Shown in pieces: positions 39,067-47,822 of a DNA stretch of 64,000 nt. Origin of the DNA: Leptospira licerasiae serovar Varillal str. VAR 010 (GTDB lineage: Bacteria; Spirochaetota; Leptospiria; Leptospirales; Leptospiraceae); the NCBI RefSeq assembly GCF_000244755.1, contig NZ_AHOO02000005.1, forward strand, positions 1,240,001 to 1,304,000, read 5' to 3'. The notes under the pieces were generated by a model that searched no databases, had not been told where the DNA came from, and worked only from the letters and a program-made list of their open reading frames with translations. Numbering within the stretch: position 1 is the first letter of the stretch; every line of letters begins with the position of its first letter. A program made the translations under genes and the position numbers.

Positions 39067-40350
39067 TTATCTTTCCAGGATTTGTCTGTATTTTCTGTGA
39101 GTCTCACCTGTAAAGATCTGACGTGGACGAACTTTATGAGATGCGTTCACTCCTATTCTTTGTTCTCTCCAGTGAGCCAACCAGCCGGGAAGTTTGCCTA
39201 TCGCCTGCATTGCAGTGAAAAGTTCTTTAGGAATTCCTAAACTATGAAAAAGGATCGCGCTATAGAACTCGAGGTTCGGATACAGATTTTTTTCAAGATA
39301 GAAAGAGTCCTTACTTACAAAATCGTCTACTTGGAGAGCTACTTCTGCGATCGGGTCTAATTTTTTCTGCTTATAAAAATCTATAAACAGTTTTTGGGCG
39401 ATCGTAGAACGTTTGCTTTTTACCTTGTATGCGTCGTGACCAAAACAAGTGGAATGGAGCTGGTATTCTCCTTTCTTCATCCTTTCGAAAAATTCCGGAA
39501 CGGAAAGTTTGGATTTTATAATATCTTCTATCAATTCTACCGCTGCGACTTGTCTTCCGCCTTCTCTGGAACCCCAAAGAGCATTGATTGCAGAAGAAAC
39601 GGATGCGAATATATTTGCTTGGGTGGAACCGATCAATTGAACTGTAGTGTTCGAAACATTCTGCTCATGATCCGCGTATAAGATCCAAAGTTGGTTTAAG
39701 ATCCTATCATGCTCTTCCGAAGGTTGGTATTTGACCGACGGAATAGAAAAAAGCATATATAAGAAATTTGTACAGTATGGATGGCGATCCACTGGATAAA
39801 CGAAAGGTTGTCCTATCATTTTTTTATAGGAGAATGCAGCGATCGTTCTGATCTTCGCGAGAAGTCTCGCCGCTTGGTCGATCCCTCTGTCCAGATATTC
39901 CTCGTATTCGTCTTGGTAATAACTGGATAAGGAAGAAACCATTACGGAAAGAACTGCAAGAGGGTGAGCTCTTCCGGGAAATCCGTCGAATAGATTGATC
40001 ATGTCTTCGTGGATCAAACTATGTTTAGAAAGTTTCATGGAGAATTCTTTCAGTTGTTTTTCGTTGGGAAGATCTCCGTAGATCAGCAAATAGCTGGTCT
40101 CAACGAAAGTGGAATAATGCACTAATTCTGCGACATCATATCCTCTGTACTGTAAATCTCCAGTCAGAGGGTCCCTTCTGGAAATTTTACTTTGGGCATA
40201 TGCCGTATTAAAAAAACCGGGATCGTAAGAAGTAAGCCCCGTCTTAGTATGTAAATCTCTAATATCGATTCCTTTATTCCCGTCAGTTCCGGTGATTACT
40301 GGAAGACGGTGGACCTGGTCTCCGAATTTCAACTCTACGAAATCGCTCAT
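39067..40350 (-). CDS. Citrate synthase homologue with altered active site
   Basis: A 427-residue citrate synthase fold, started at the ATG at 40350 (a TTG five codons earlier is possible). Fold landmarks are kept: LQYRGYDVAELV, YADHEQNVSNTT, GHDAYK, YPNLEFYSAI. But the catalytic His of GPxHGG is replaced (WGSREGG), the catalytic Asp of NVDFYSG is Glu (NLEFYSA), and Arg after GH in GFGHRVY is Asp (GHDAY). One of three catalytic residues, the His in GHDAY, remains. It may be inactive, regulatory, or act on another substrate. It is not a safe candidate for the main TCA-cycle enzyme. Confidence 0.8.
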   Translation of the reverse strand: MSDFVELKFGDQVHRLPVITGTDGNKGIDIRDLHTKTGLTSYDPGFFNTAYAQSKISRRDPLTGDLQYRGYDVAELVHYSTFVETSYLLIYGDLPNEKQLKEFSMKLSKHSLIHEDMINLFDGFPGRAHPLAVLSVMVSSLSSYYQDEYEEYLDRGIDQAARLLAKIRTIAAFSYKKMIGQPFVYPVDRHPYCTNFLYMLFSIPSVKYQPSEEHDRILNQLWILYADHEQNVSNTTVQLIGSTQANIFASVSSAINALWGSREGGRQVAAVELIEDIIKSKLSVPEFFERMKKGEYQLHSTCFGHDAYKVKSKRSTIAQKLFIDFYKQKKLDPIAEVALQVDDFVSKDSFYLEKNLYPNLEFYSAILFHSLGIPKELFTAMQAIGKLPGWLAHWREQRIGVNASHKVRPRQIFTGETHRKYRQILER

Positions 40351-40477
40351 ACCGATAGGAAACAAGGGAAGGGCGGAAGAGTCAAACCTTCCTTGGCGTT
40401 ACCTGCAATTTTCCCTTTCGGCTGGACAAAACTTCTCCCCTAGATTTACTCTCCCGAAGTTTCGAAGGAATTTTGTT

Positions 40478-41572
40478 TTGGAGCATCTGCCCGGTTTTTT
40501 TCTTCATTTTTGGATCCAATTTGGAACCGCACTTTGCCTACTTCTTGCGGCGATGGAACTCGCTAAAAAAAGGGAAAATGCGATGCCTGGTGGGATCTTC
40601 TATCTAGCCATCATTCTTGCATTGGTAGAGAGCCGATTGGGCTTAGGTCTGCTGCCATGGGCTGCGGATCATATCTGGTTCTGGCCTGCATTCTTCCCCG
40701 CAGTTTGGGCGGTAGGGCCCACATTACTTTTGGTCTCTAGGAATATGGTCCAATTTGCCTTGGACAGAGAGATCCAGATCGGAAAACATTTTATCCCGGC
40801 GATTCTACTTTTTCTCGGGGAGTTAATAGCTTATATCATTCTACCTGCGGAAGAGATCAGAGAATATATTCGAAATGCAATGTTCGGTTCCAAGGTGGAT
40901 ATTCTAACTGGAGTCACAATATTCGGTTCCATCCACCAGACTGTTTATTCCATCTTCCTTTGGGTTCTGTTCCGAAAGGCATCCAAAGAAACGGAGATCC
41001 CACTTTCTTCTCTAGTTTATACCATCCTGATCGTAGTATTTACTACGATACAACTTTGTTGGTTCGGATACTTTTTGAAGAACCAATTTTTGTTAGCGGC
41101 AGGTTCTAGTTTCCAAACTTTAGGAATCGTTTTAGTCTTTTTATTCTCTTCCCGATATCCGAATTTTTTCATTTCTTTGAAGTCGGAGATCCAGCAGAAA
41201 AGATACGAGAGAACCCAACTGAACGGATTGGATCTGGATCAGCTTCATTCTCGTATCAAAGAGTTGGTGGAGACGGATAAAATTTATAAAGAAGAAAGTT
41301 TGAAAATCCAGGACTTCGCCGAAAAGTTATTAGTTTCTCCTCATCAACTTTCCCGTATTTTGAACGAAACCTACGGTAAAAACTTCAACGAATTCCTGAA
41401 TTCATTTCGAGTAGAAGAGGCCAAAACTCTACTATTAGAGGACCTGGACAGAACCGTTCTCTCTATCGCCTACGATGTTGGGTTTAATACTAAATCCACA
41501 TTTAATGCGCAGTTTTTGAAAATCACCGGAATGACTCCTTTAGAATGGAGAAAAAAGGGTAGCAAACTATAA
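40478..41572 (+). CDS. Membrane-anchored AraC family regulator
   Basis: A 364-residue protein started at the TTG at 40478, which has AAGGAA seven bases upstream; earlier in-frame starts run into the citrate synthase gene. Seven hydrophobic helices (residues 5-235) precede a coiled region and an AraC DNA-binding domain (about 265-364) with LLVSPHQLSRILNETYG and VAYDVGF-like SIAYDVGFNTKSTFNAQF. Such 7TM-AraC proteins couple a membrane signal to transcription. It is divergent from the citrate synthase homologue; the target is unknown. Confidence 0.82.
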   Translation: MEHLPGFFLHFWIQFGTALCLLLAAMELAKKRENAMPGGIFYLAIILALVESRLGLGLLPWAADHIWFWPAFFPAVWAVGPTLLLVSRNMVQFALDREIQIGKHFIPAILLFLGELIAYIILPAEEIREYIRNAMFGSKVDILTGVTIFGSIHQTVYSIFLWVLFRKASKETEIPLSSLVYTILIVVFTTIQLCWFGYFLKNQFLLAAGSSFQTLGIVLVFLFSSRYPNFFISLKSEIQQKRYERTQLNGLDLDQLHSRIKELVETDKIYKEESLKIQDFAEKLLVSPHQLSRILNETYGKNFNEFLNSFRVEEAKTLLLEDLDRTVLSIAYDVGFNTKSTFNAQFLKITGMTPLEWRKKGSKL

Positions 41573-41648
41573 GTTCGGACGATTGTTTTTCGCATATCGG
41601 TTAGGATAAAACCTTCTGTCGGATTCCGCAAAGAAGGAGAAGAGACCG

Positions 41649-42611
41649 ATGTCCCGAGAAACATATCCTAAAGAAGAATTAGAGTCCTACCGTAAAGTGC
41701 AAGCCTTGGCTTATGAAGCGGTGGAATCTGTGCGCAAGGAATTATACCCGGGGATCACGGAAAAAGAAGCGGCTCGCAAAATCGACGATTATATCCGAAA
41801 TGCGGGAGGAACATCCTTCTTTCATTATGGGTTCGCATGGTTCGGGGACAGGACCGCATTCAGAGGATTCAAACGTCCACTCTCTCTCAACTATTTAAGA
41901 AAAGGAGAAGGTTTGCTTCCTCATTTCGGCGGAAAGTTCCAACCTTCTAACCGCAGATTAGAAGAAGGTATGGCGGTGATCCTAGATGTAGCTCCTACAT
42001 TTGCCGGAAGAGCTGCAGATGTAGGATATGCATTCTCCTTCGGCAAAAATCAGGAGCACGATAAGGCATTAGCAAATCTAGAAGAATATAGAGAGCTGAT
42101 CTTAAGAAGAGTCCTAGAAGAAAGAACCTTATCCGAAATTTATTTGGAAGTAGACGCAAGGATCCGTGCCTCCGGATACGTTAACTGTCATTCCATATAT
42201 CCCCAAGGAGTTTTAGGTCATAAGGTAGGAAGACTTCCCGCTTATAATTTGCCGGGAGGAAGAGTAAACGGATTCCCATTCCAAACATTCGCGTACTTAT
42301 TTCCTCAGATGATAAAGGATCTGATCCCAGGAGTTTCAGGACATTCCCCGTTATGGGGAGAAGGTTCCGACTTCAGAGCGGAGCCTGGGCTTTGGGCCGT
42401 GGAACCTCATATCGGAAAAATTTACTCCGGTGCAAAAGAATCCGAATCTTTCGGCGCGAAATGGGAAGAGATCTTAGTAGTCACGGACTCCACCGCTTAT
42501 TGGTTGGATGAGGAATTACCTCATGTTCGTCTTTGGAAGGAGAAGAAAAAATCTAAATCTTCCGACTCCAAGGCCAGCGTGAAAAAACGAAAAGAAAAAA
42601 TTCCGGCTTAA
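41649..42611 (+). CDS. M24 family metallopeptidase
   Basis: A 320-residue pita-bread fold protein. Metal ligands appear in VILDVAPTF (Asp), AADVGYAF (Asp), VLGHKVGRLP (His), AVEPHIG (Glu) and KWEEILVV (Glu), the M24 set for aminopeptidase P or methionine aminopeptidase-like enzymes. The tail is lysine-rich. AAGGAGA precedes the ATG. It may start the run of genes to 45348, although it is chemically distinct from them. Confidence 0.87.
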   Translation: MSRETYPKEELESYRKVQALAYEAVESVRKELYPGITEKEAARKIDDYIRNAGGTSFFHYGFAWFGDRTAFRGFKRPLSLNYLRKGEGLLPHFGGKFQPSNRRLEEGMAVILDVAPTFAGRAADVGYAFSFGKNQEHDKALANLEEYRELILRRVLEERTLSEIYLEVDARIRASGYVNCHSIYPQGVLGHKVGRLPAYNLPGGRVNGFPFQTFAYLFPQMIKDLIPGVSGHSPLWGEGSDFRAEPGLWAVEPHIGKIYSGAKESESFGAKWEEILVVTDSTAYWLDEELPHVRLWKEKKKSKSSDSKASVKKRKEKIPA

Positions 42612-42657
42612 ACGAAATACATTCAATAATTTTAATATTTAATTTAGAAGGCTTATT

Positions 42658-43536
42658 ATGAGCAGCGAAATATTGCAGGATAAGGATTTTCATTTTTATC
42701 CCGTCAGAAAACCTAAATTCGAATTTAGTGAGAACGGTACCAGTAAACATTGGATGGACGGTTCCGCTTATAAAACACATATTCTGAATACCTGGACCTT
42801 ATTCTTTCCGGATGGAGAAAGGTTTTTTATCAGAAGCATCCAGAAATTCCTGCCAAGTATCAAGGATCCAAGAGTCCTCAGGAATGCAAAAGCTTTCATG
42901 GGCCAAGAAGCTCAGCATGCAGGAGAACATAAAAAAACCTGGAAAATCCTAGAAGATCAGGGGTTTAGGATCAAGGCTTTCACCGATTTTGTGAATTCAT
43001 TCTTTGTAAATTTTGTGGAAAAAATCATGTCAGCTAAGTCTTGTTTGGCGGCGACTGCAGGCGCAGAACATTATACTTCTCTTGTCGCTACAATTGGCTT
43101 GCAGATTAAGGCCTTAGATCAGGCAGAATCGGAAATGAAACGACTCTGGGAATGGCATGCAGCGGAAGAGATAGAACATAAGTCGGCCGCTTACGATGTG
43201 TTTTTAGATGTTAGCGGAAATTATTTCAGAAGAATGATCACCTTTATAGGAGTGACCATAATTTTCTGGGCGGCAACATTTATAGGAGCGGAAATCCTCC
43301 TTTGGCAGGAGGGACTTACTTTTAAATGGAAAACCAGAAAAGATGCTTTCCGTTTTATCTTTATAGATGAAAAGGTCTTCTTTCATGCGCTGGGCGCATT
43401 CTTCAGATACTTCCGTCCTAATTTCCATCCGGAACAAGAAGATAATCTGGAATTGAGTAAGGCGATCTTCGAATCACCAGAGCATAATTATAATAGCCTG
43501 GACCAGATGGCCCAGGCTATTGAAGCCCGAAACTAA
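42658..43536 (+). CDS. Predicted metal-dependent hydrolase (ferritin-like, COG3687-type)
   Basis: A 292-residue protein with two ExxH motifs, GQEAQHAGEH (about residue 81) and AAEEIEHKSAAYDV (about 171), a di-metal layout. Between and after them lie helices, one of them membrane-like (MITFIGVTIIFWAATFIGAEIL). The family is annotated as a predicted metal-dependent hydrolase; its reaction is not known. It precedes a short-chain dehydrogenase and an alpha/beta hydrolase, with short gaps, so it is likely co-transcribed. Confidence 0.83.
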   Translation: MSSEILQDKDFHFYPVRKPKFEFSENGTSKHWMDGSAYKTHILNTWTLFFPDGERFFIRSIQKFLPSIKDPRVLRNAKAFMGQEAQHAGEHKKTWKILEDQGFRIKAFTDFVNSFFVNFVEKIMSAKSCLAATAGAEHYTSLVATIGLQIKALDQAESEMKRLWEWHAAEEIEHKSAAYDVFLDVSGNYFRRMITFIGVTIIFWAATFIGAEILLWQEGLTFKWKTRKDAFRFIFIDEKVFFHALGAFFRYFRPNFHPEQEDNLELSKAIFESPEHNYNSLDQMAQAIEARN

Positions 43537-43583
43537 ATACTGACCGATAACGTAAACTTTGGGACAGACTATAAGGAAATTGT

Positions 43584-44384
43584 ATGAGCAGACTAAGCGG
43601 GAAAAACATTTTAATCACCGGAGCAAGCGGTGGTTTCGGTAAAGAATTAACCAAACAACTATTAAAGAAAGGCGCTAATCTTGTGCTAACGGATATGAAA
43701 GCGCCTGAAACTAAGGCTGAGTTCTATTTGGAAAATTCCAAACCAGTTCATGGCAAAATACTCGGGAGTTTCGCAGCGGACTTAAGTACCGAATCCGGTT
43801 GCGAAAAAGCCTATAAGGAAGCGATCAAGATCCAACCTAAGATAGATGTTTTAATTAATAATGCCGGTTTAGCATTCGGGGGAAGACTACTGGATGTTCC
43901 AATGGATAAATGGAAATTGATCCTGGATGTAAATTTATACGCTCCTATTTATCTATCTCGTCTGTTCTTGCCTGCGATGTTGGAAAGAAAATACGGACAA
44001 ATCGTAAATCTATCTTCTTGTGCGGGGATCACTGCTCCGGGCGAGTTGGTATATTATTCAGTTTCCAAGTTCGGGATCAGGGCGCTCGGAGAAGCGTTAG
44101 ATTCCGGTTATAGGCATCACGGAATATACACGACTAACGTATATCCTTTCTTTGCAAACACAAACATACTACATTCTCAACAATTCGGAACGGATAAACC
44201 TAAAGTAGTTCCTCCGTTAATCGTAGATAGTCCTCAGATGGTTGTTCGAGCCATTATAAGAGGGATCGAGAAAAGAAAAATGCATGTCTTCCCTGGATTC
44301 ACTGCGAAGTTATTGCGCTTTTTGACCAGACTGTCTCCCGGTTTTTTGAGAGGAATGGAAAGACTCGGACAAAAATTTTCATAA
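43584..44384 (+). CDS. Short-chain dehydrogenase/reductase
   Basis: A 266-residue SDR. The nucleotide-binding TGASGGFGKEL, the NNAG motif (LINNAGLAFGG), the catalytic Ser of LSSCAG and YYSVSK (Tyr, Lys) are present. AAGGAA precedes the start. The substrate is unknown; lipid or alcohol oxidation is likely from the neighbours. Confidence 0.9.
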   Translation: MSRLSGKNILITGASGGFGKELTKQLLKKGANLVLTDMKAPETKAEFYLENSKPVHGKILGSFAADLSTESGCEKAYKEAIKIQPKIDVLINNAGLAFGGRLLDVPMDKWKLILDVNLYAPIYLSRLFLPAMLERKYGQIVNLSSCAGITAPGELVYYSVSKFGIRALGEALDSGYRHHGIYTTNVYPFFANTNILHSQQFGTDKPKVVPPLIVDSPQMVVRAIIRGIEKRKMHVFPGFTAKLLRFLTRLSPGFLRGMERLGQKFS

Positions 44385-44403
44385 ACGAAAAGAGGCGAAA
44401 AAT

Positions 44404-45348
44404 ATGGCGGCTACCCAACTGGAAAACGGAGTGAAAAAGGAAAAGTTCGAAGGTTTTAAAGAAACCTTCGTCCATAACGGCGATGTTTCTTTGTATGTGA
44501 AGTATAATCATACAGCGAAAGAAAGGCCGAACAGACCCACGGTCTTATTCGTTCATGGATATCCTGACGATCATAGGGTCTGGTCTTACCAGATGGAATC
44601 CTTAAAAGAGGATTATAATGTTGCCGCTCTGGACCTAAGAGGTTCAGGAAGATCCGATAAACCAAAAAAGCAGAAAGCATATAATGTTCGCAGAATATTC
44701 GAAGATCTTGAATCAGTAATCCGATTTGTCGGAAACAATAAGCCGGTACATCTTGTGGCTCATGATTGGGGATCTTTGATCAGTTGGGCATTTGTTGCGG
44801 ACGAACAAAGATCGGTTTGGGTAAAATCATATACGGCTATGGGAGGACCTCACCCGGTGCTCGGACGCAGGAGTGCTTTTCAAATGGCTCTTTCCGGAAA
44901 TCCGATCTCTTTGTACAAGGCACTTTCTCAACTCAAGAGATCTTGGTACATTCTATATTTTCAAATTCCCTTTTTGCCGGAATGGATCTGGAGAACTTTC
45001 AGCAAATTTTTCTGGAAGTATACGATGAATGCCGGAGGAATTCCCAAAAACGATACACTTAGGAATAAATCCAAAGAGGAGATCGTTGCAACTACTGTTT
45101 CCAATGTGAATTTATATAGAGAGTTACTCAGAGGGGAGGAGTATCCGGAACCGAAACATATCAAGGCGCCGGTGCAGGTACTAATTCCACTCAAAGATTT
45201 TGCGATCCGACCCGAGTTATACAGACTTCACGAAAGGATTTGTGACTCTTATAAAGAATATACTTATGATAGCAATCACTGGATCCAAAGGACAATGCCT
45301 GATACGGTCAGCGAAAAGATCAGGGAGTTTGTTTGGGAGATCGGATAA
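44404..45348 (+). CDS. Alpha/beta hydrolase (epoxide hydrolase-like)
   Basis: A 314-residue alpha/beta hydrolase. The HGYPDDHRVW oxyanion motif, the nucleophile Asp in VAHDWGSLISW, and the likely catalytic His in DSNHWIQR are present. An Asp nucleophile fits the epoxide hydrolase/haloalkane dehalogenase group. It is 19 bases after the SDR. Confidence 0.87.
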   Translation: MAATQLENGVKKEKFEGFKETFVHNGDVSLYVKYNHTAKERPNRPTVLFVHGYPDDHRVWSYQMESLKEDYNVAALDLRGSGRSDKPKKQKAYNVRRIFEDLESVIRFVGNNKPVHLVAHDWGSLISWAFVADEQRSVWVKSYTAMGGPHPVLGRRSAFQMALSGNPISLYKALSQLKRSWYILYFQIPFLPEWIWRTFSKFFWKYTMNAGGIPKNDTLRNKSKEEIVATTVSNVNLYRELLRGEEYPEPKHIKAPVQVLIPLKDFAIRPELYRLHERICDSYKEYTYDSNHWIQRTMPDTVSEKIREFVWEIG

Positions 45349-45439
45349 AAAATAGAAGTGGTTTAAGTCTAAGGTCGGCGCGATCTCAAGAGATCTAAAA
45401 AAAAAGAAACCGAATCCGTGGGAAAAGGGTCAGATATGT

Positions 45440-45994
45440 ATGATCTTGAACGGAATCCAGAAAATTCTAGTTTTATGGAAAGAGAAAGTTCTTCCGAATT
45501 CGGGAGCGCTTTCTTTTTTGATCATACCTTTTTTCGCTTTGGTACTCGTAGCAGACCAGGCAAAATCATTATCCGATAAAGAAGTTCATAAGTATTTTTA
45601 TGAAACTTGGAAATTAGAGATTGCGCCCAAGGACAATTTGGAATTGTTCAAGGAAACCCAACGTTGGATCGGAACTCCTCATAAAGACAACGGTAAAGAC
45701 GAATCCGGAATAGATTGTTCCAGTCTTGCGGCACGTTTGGTGCAAAAAGCATATTCCAAAACGATTGCAGGTTCCTCTGAAAGTATTTCTAAACAGGTCA
45801 AAAAGATCTCCGAATCCGACCTACAAGAGGGAGATTTAGTATTTTTTAATATATACGGAGAAAAGATCAGTCATGTAGGAGTTTATCTAAAAGATAGAAA
45901 ATTCGTGCATGCTTCCGTAGTCAAAGGTGTAACGGTGAATTCTTTAGATGAGAATTATTATAAGGCCAGATTTGTGTTTGCCGGAAGACTATAG
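45440..45994 (+). CDS. NlpC/P60 family cell wall hydrolase
   Basis: A 184-residue exported protein: N-terminal hydrophobic signal (LSFLIIPFFALVLVADQAKS), then an NlpC/P60 domain with the catalytic Cys in GIDCSSLAARL, the His in ISHVGVYL and the third polar residue in FVHASV. It probably cuts peptide links in peptidoglycan. It is followed by a VanX-like gene. Confidence 0.87.
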   Translation: MILNGIQKILVLWKEKVLPNSGALSFLIIPFFALVLVADQAKSLSDKEVHKYFYETWKLEIAPKDNLELFKETQRWIGTPHKDNGKDESGIDCSSLAARLVQKAYSKTIAGSSESISKQVKKISESDLQEGDLVFFNIYGEKISHVGVYLKDRKFVHASVVKGVTVNSLDENYYKARFVFAGRL

Positions 45995-46065
45995 TCGCTA
46001 CGCGCCTGAAGCCCGTGACTTAGTATTGATTGACACAGAGCTTAAGGACCGAAATCAATTCTTAC

Positions 46066-46725
46066 ATGAGAGTCCGCAATTTCGGTCTTATCTTAATTCT
46101 GCTTACCTTCTTCCACTGCGAAAAGCCTCCGGTCTTAAAATTGGAAGAAAGCCCGCCATCATTAAAGATCGAAAAAGGATTAGTAAACGTAAAAGATATA
46201 GATCCAAGTATCGAGATCGATCTTCGTTATGCTACTCCGGAGAATTTTACTGGCTCGGTCATCTATCCTTTTCAGACCTGTTTGCTTCGAAAAGAAACCG
46301 CGGAAAAATTAAAAGCTGCCAACTCGGAATTTCTGACTTATGGATACAGGATTAAAATTTGGGACGGTTATCGTCCTCCCTATGCACAAAGGATTTTATG
46401 GGAAAAGGTCCCTAATCCAAGATATGTAGGAAATCCTACAAAAGGAGGCTCCGTTCATAATCGAGGTGGAGCAGTGGATCTAACTTTGATCGATTCGGCA
46501 GGGAAAGAATTGGAAATGCCGAGTGCTTACGATGAATTTACATACAAAGCTTCTCCGTTCCGTAAAGACTTGGAACCGTCGGTTTCAAAAAATTTGGAGA
46601 TCCTTGTCGGAATTCTAACAAGGAATGGATTCAAACAAATTAGTTCCGAATGGTGGCATTATAATGACGGGGATGCAAAAGTTTATCCCTTAGTAGAGGT
46701 GGATCCGAAACTTTGGGAGAAATGA
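46066..46725 (+). CDS. D-alanyl-D-alanine dipeptidase (VanX/M15D) family lipoprotein
   Basis: A 219-residue protein if started at the ATG at 46066, which gives a lipoprotein signal ending FFHC. Zinc ligands are intact: SVHNRGGAVDLTL (His, Asp) and EWWHYN (Glu, His). KIWDGYRPPYAQRILW is typical of the family. It hydrolyses D-Ala-D-Ala in peptidoglycan recycling or turnover. A VanX homologue in this setting does not by itself mean vancomycin resistance; no VanA or VanH is nearby. Confidence 0.87.
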   Translation: MRVRNFGLILILLTFFHCEKPPVLKLEESPPSLKIEKGLVNVKDIDPSIEIDLRYATPENFTGSVIYPFQTCLLRKETAEKLKAANSEFLTYGYRIKIWDGYRPPYAQRILWEKVPNPRYVGNPTKGGSVHNRGGAVDLTLIDSAGKELEMPSAYDEFTYKASPFRKDLEPSVSKNLEILVGILTRNGFKQISSEWWHYNDGDAKVYPLVEVDPKLWEK

Positions 46726-47672
46726 AACATTTAGAAATGTTCTCCAATCGTTTGACCAGGATTTCTAAACATTGGAAAAAATGGGCGAGAAGAAGGGGAA
46801 TTACCTGCTTTCGGATCTACGATCGAGACATCCCTCAGGTTCCGATCGTAATTGATCTTTACGAAAATTACTGCCTGGTTTCCGAATACCTAAATTCTTA
46901 TCCGATGTCCGAGGATGAGAGAGAATCAGAACGGAATACCATTCGCAATTTTATCATCGAAATTCTTCAACTTGCTCCCGAAAATTTATTTTGGAAAACC
47001 AGAGAACGTAAAAAAGGAAATCTCCAATACGAAAAGTTAGACGCGCAAGAAAGATCTATCGAGGCGCGTGAAGGAGGTTTGAAGTTTAAGGTAAACTTAA
47101 GTGATTATCTGGATACAGGGCTTTTTCTGGATCACCGAACCACTCGTGATCTTTTTAGAAAAGAAGCCTCAGGGAAGAATGTCCTAAATTTATATTCTTA
47201 TACCGGAGCATTCTCAGTTTATGCAGCTGACGGTGGTGCGAAAAAAATCACCAGTGTGGACCTTTCTCAAAAATATTTGGACTGGTCCAAGGAAAACTTC
47301 GAACTCAATGGATTTTCCCCAAAAGATCACGAGTTTATCCGAGAAGATATTACGGAATGGTTGAAAAGAGAAAGGACCAATCCTAAAAGAACTCAGTACG
47401 ATCTGATCATAGTAGATCCTCCTACATTCTCCAATAGTAAGAAGATGAGAGATATTTTTGATGTGCAAAGAGATTATTCTTTTTTACTAAATTCGATCTT
47501 TCGGGATTTTTCCGCACCCGGTGCGATCCTCTTTTTCTCTACGAATTTTCGAAAGTTCAAGTTGGATACTGATGAGCTTCTATGGGAAGACATCCAGGAT
47601 ATCACGAAACAAACGCATCCGGAAGAGTTTCGAAATGAGAAAATACGGTTTGTCTGGAAGATGAGAAAGTAA
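46722..47672 (+). CDS. Class I SAM-dependent rRNA methyltransferase (RlmI/RlmK-like)
   Basis: A 316-residue methyltransferase. It has the N-terminal GLFLDHRTTRDLFR, SAM motif NLYSYTGAFSVYAADGGA and the catalytic DPPTFSNSKKM. That layout fits the C-terminal methyltransferase of RlmL (sometimes RlmK). Its ATG overlaps the stop of the VanX-like gene (ATGA). A shine-like GGGAG is only two bases before that ATG, so the start is uncertain. Confidence 0.85.
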   Translation: MKHLEMFSNRLTRISKHWKKWARRRGITCFRIYDRDIPQVPIVIDLYENYCLVSEYLNSYPMSEDERESERNTIRNFIIEILQLAPENLFWKTRERKKGNLQYEKLDAQERSIEAREGGLKFKVNLSDYLDTGLFLDHRTTRDLFRKEASGKNVLNLYSYTGAFSVYAADGGAKKITSVDLSQKYLDWSKENFELNGFSPKDHEFIREDITEWLKRERTNPKRTQYDLIIVDPPTFSNSKKMRDIFDVQRDYSFLLNSIFRDFSAPGAILFFSTNFRKFKLDTDELLWEDIQDITKQTHPEEFRNEKIRFVWKMRK

Positions 47673-47689
47673 CGATACTGTTCTGATGC

Positions 47690-47822
47690 TCTGTGAACTT
47701 TGTGCGAAAATTTTCCCCGCGACAGCGATTCGGAGGGCTTTAGTCACGAAGTGACGAGGGCGACTGCCCGAGCCCGCAGAAGCGCGGTCCGAGCGCAGCG
47801 AGAAGTCGCCCAAAACTTTATC
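47690..47822. repeat. GC-rich intergenic repeat
   Basis: Read on the minus strand it starts TTTTGGGCGACTTCTCGCTG, passes through CTCGGACCGCG, and ends GCACAAAGTTCACAGAGC. The region at 62771-62936 reads TTTTTGGGCGGTTCCTCAC, then TTCGGACGGG, and ends in a similar CACAAAG/CACGCAGAG block. The two are diverged copies of one repeat type. It separates two convergent genes. Confidence 0.5.

Noticed and set aside
40292..40477. Earlier start for the AraC-type gene
   Set aside because: It overlaps the citrate synthase gene. A TTG at 40478 has a proper ribosome binding site and starts just before the first membrane helix.
46066..46725. VanX homologue as a vancomycin resistance gene
   Set aside because: No VanA, VanH or VanRS partner lies beside it. 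The family is common in cell-wall turnover.
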